A stretch of 64,000 nt of DNA from Fidelibacterota bacterium (lineage in GTDB: Bacteria > Pseudomonadota > Alphaproteobacteria > Rhodospirillales > Rhodospirillaceae): the NCBI GenBank assembly GCA_947475295.1, contig CANJLF010000014.1, positions 1 to 64,000 of the forward strand. The letters run 5' to 3'. Under the pieces are notes generated by a model. That model had not been told where the DNA came from, made no database searches, and was given only the letters and a program-made list of their open reading frames with translations. Positions within the stretch are counted from its first letter, which is position 1. Every line of letters begins with the position of its first letter. Position numbers and translations under genes: made by a program. Positions 62,565-64,000 of this stretch are shown piece after piece.

Positions 62565-63670
62565 AAACGCAGCGTGGGCCTTTTTTAAAATTTGCGGCAT
62601 TCGTGCTGATGTGCGGCGCGCTGACAGCCTGCGCGCCCCCGTTCAATCCGCCGCCGGGTTACAGGGGCGGTTTCCTGTGGGATTCGGACAAGAGCCGCAG
62701 CATCACCGTGGAAGCTGGCGATACGGTATTTTTGCTCGCGCGGCGCTACGACGTGCCCAGCAAAGTCATCATCGCCCGCAATGGCCTGACCTCGCCCTAT
62801 AACCTGACGCCGGGGCAAACGCTGATTCTCGATCCGACGCGCACCCACACCGTCGTCAAGGGCGACACGCTCTCGCAGTTGGCAGTGACCTATAACGTCG
62901 AGATGCGGCTGATCGCCTCGGCCAACGACCTCGCGCCGCCTTACCTGATCAGGGTCGGCCAGGAGCTGTGGATTCCCGATCCTTTCACCATTGCTGCCGC
63001 TCCGGTGGTGATCGCCAGCGATTTGCCCGAACCGCCGCCGCCGGAATCCGCGGCGCGCGTGCCGCGCAGCGCCATCCTGACCGACGACCTGCCGCCGCCG
63101 CCGGGAACACCGACGCTCGAGTTACCGACACCGCCCGCCTCGGCGCCGGTTGCGGCTGATGTGCCCGCCGTCGCGCCCAATGTTGCGCCGAGTGCCGCGC
63201 CTGCCGAGGTGCCGCCGGTTGCGGCGCCGGCCGAACCGGAAGTGGCCATCGCGCTGCCGCCGCAGCCATTGAAGGAACCGCCGGCACGAGTCTCGGCGCG
63301 ATTCTCCTGGCCCTTGCGCGGCAAAGTCATCGCGGGCTTCGGCGCCGCCGGCAAAGGCCTGCACAACGACGGCATCAATATCGCGGCCCCGGCCGGCACC
63401 CAAGTGCACGCGGCCGACAACGGCGTCGTGGCCTATGCCGGCAACGAGCTGAAGGGTTTTGGCAATTTGCTGCTGGTGAAGCACGCCGACGGCTGGACGA
63501 CGGCCTACGCTCACAACGACAAGCTGCTGGTTAAGCGCGGCGACGAAGTCAAGCAAGGCCAGGTCATCGCCGCGGTCGGCAAAACCGGCAACGTCGATTC
63601 ACCGCAGCTTCATTTCGAAGTGCGCAAAGGTACTCAGGCAATCGATCCGACCGAATACCTGGAGAAGTAG
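62561..63670 (+). CDS. nlpD: NlpD-like LysM/LytM lipoprotein
   Basis: 369 residues with a lipobox LTAC (Cys near residue 24). Two LysM domains follow (residues about 47-90 and 94-138), a Pro/Ala-rich linker, and a LytM (M23) domain. The metal site is degenerate (HNDGINIAAPAGT), as in NlpD and EnvC amidase activators, and GFGNLLLVKH with AYAHNDKLLV matches NlpD. It likely activates a wall amidase at division. It closes the surE - pcm - nlpD run. Confidence 0.92.
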   Translation: MKTQRGPFLKFAAFVLMCGALTACAPPFNPPPGYRGGFLWDSDKSRSITVEAGDTVFLLARRYDVPSKVIIARNGLTSPYNLTPGQTLILDPTRTHTVVKGDTLSQLAVTYNVEMRLIASANDLAPPYLIRVGQELWIPDPFTIAAAPVVIASDLPEPPPPESAARVPRSAILTDDLPPPPGTPTLELPTPPASAPVAADVPAVAPNVAPSAAPAEVPPVAAPAEPEVAIALPPQPLKEPPARVSARFSWPLRGKVIAGFGAAGKGLHNDGINIAAPAGTQVHAADNGVVAYAGNELKGFGNLLLVKHADGWTTAYAHNDKLLVKRGDEVKQGQVIAAVGKTGNVDSPQLHFEVRKGTQAIDPTEYLEK

Positions 63671-63674
63671 TTTT

Positions 63675-63705
63675 CGCGCGCATGAAGCGAGCACGCAATT
63701 TTTTT
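63675..63705 (+). terminator. Probable terminator after nlpD
   Basis: A GC-rich imperfect hairpin (GCGCGCATGAAGCGAGCACGC) is followed by seven T residues ending at 63705. It overlaps the stop codon of the converging partial gene. Confidence 0.5.
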
Positions 63706-64000
63706 AGTGATGTGGGACGGCGATTAGGTACGCGAGTTCGCTTCCTCCTGCTCCGCCCGCGAAAATAAAAGGCAGACTCCCATCTTGCTTAGCAGCTTCA
63801 GCCGAATAGCCGATGTCAGTGCCGCTAACACCTGGCGCGTAGATCATATAGTGGCCTGGAAACGCGTTCTGAAGGACTTTGCCTGATTTGATATCGAGAT
63901 TAACGTCACCAGTCAGCATATACGCGATGCCCGTCCGTTTAGGGCGGTGGAATCGTCCAGTCCGAAATCCCGCATCAATTTCGGCCTTGATCGAATTTGT
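63704..64000 (-). CDS. Partial unknown protein at window edge
   Basis: The frame is open through the window edge, so only the last 98 residues are seen. It includes TGRFHRPKRTGIAYMLTGDVNLDI, FPGHYMIYAPGVSGTDIGYS and SLPFIFAGGAGGSELAYLIAVPHH. No family is recognised. Base composition is lower in GC than the preceding operon. The start lies outside the window. Confidence 0.6.
   Translation of the reverse strand, partial: TNSIKAEIDAGFRTGRFHRPKRTGIAYMLTGDVNLDIKSGKVLQNAFPGHYMIYAPGVSGTDIGYSAEAAKQDGSLPFIFAGGAGGSELAYLIAVPHH

Overview
The window looks like chromosomal DNA of an alphaproteobacterium with fairly high GC (about 60%). Markers seen directly are a GcrA cell-cycle regulator (30128-30520), a PopZ-type DUF2497 polar protein (36824-37465), a DUF1491 protein, and the alphaproteobacterial order argS - SPOR protein - nagZ - scpA - scpB - tatA - tatB - tatC - serS - surE - pcm - nlpD. 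I cannot fix the family. A member of the Rhizomicrobium/Micropepsales kind would fit, but that is only a guess.

Region 1-25 kb is accessory and rich in exported proteins. It holds a lipocalin-like protein, tRNA-Glu, a PQQ-type sugar dehydrogenase divergent from a c-type cytochrome, and a large secreted protein with four internal repeats. Next come a carboxymuconolactone-decarboxylase-like protein, a dienelactone hydrolase, and a minus-strand unit of a putative dioxygenase, an NHL beta-propeller and a COG4315 protein. A TPR remnant and several unknown secreted proteins follow, then two tandem DUF1552 proteins behind a hybrid histidine kinase. A TonB receptor, an amidohydrolase, a 2-oxoglutarate oxygenase, a concentrative nucleoside transporter and a second COG4315 protein complete the region; they may form a scavenging module.

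Region 25-34 kb carries a patatin phospholipase, a flavoprotein, an ABC-F ATPase, DUF1491, GcrA, an MBL-fold hydrolase, a YkgJ-type cysteine-cluster protein, an azurin-like copper lipoprotein beside a small helical protein, extragenic palindromes, tRNA-Asn and tRNA-Cys.

Region 34-64 kb is mostly housekeeping: a Pcm-like methyltransferase, TolC, PopZ, ValS, IlvD, a PepF-type peptidase, Xth, an M20 peptidase, an IscA/ErpA-type protein, an FMN reductase, TrxC, an FGE-fold lipoprotein, Dgt, MscL, ArgS, a SPOR protein, NagZ, a site-2 protease, ScpAB, two TatA copies with TatB and TatC, SerS, SurE, Pcm and an NlpD-like activator. The last 300 bases hold the 3' part of an unknown minus-strand gene.

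I see no CRISPR array, insertion sequence, integrase, prophage or rRNA. No complete new multigene system is certain. The best leads are the repeat-bearing secreted protein, the partnerless tandem DUF1552 pair, the receptor-hydrolase-oxygenase-transporter cluster, the azurin/helical-protein pair, and local low-GC patches inside valS and nagZ.
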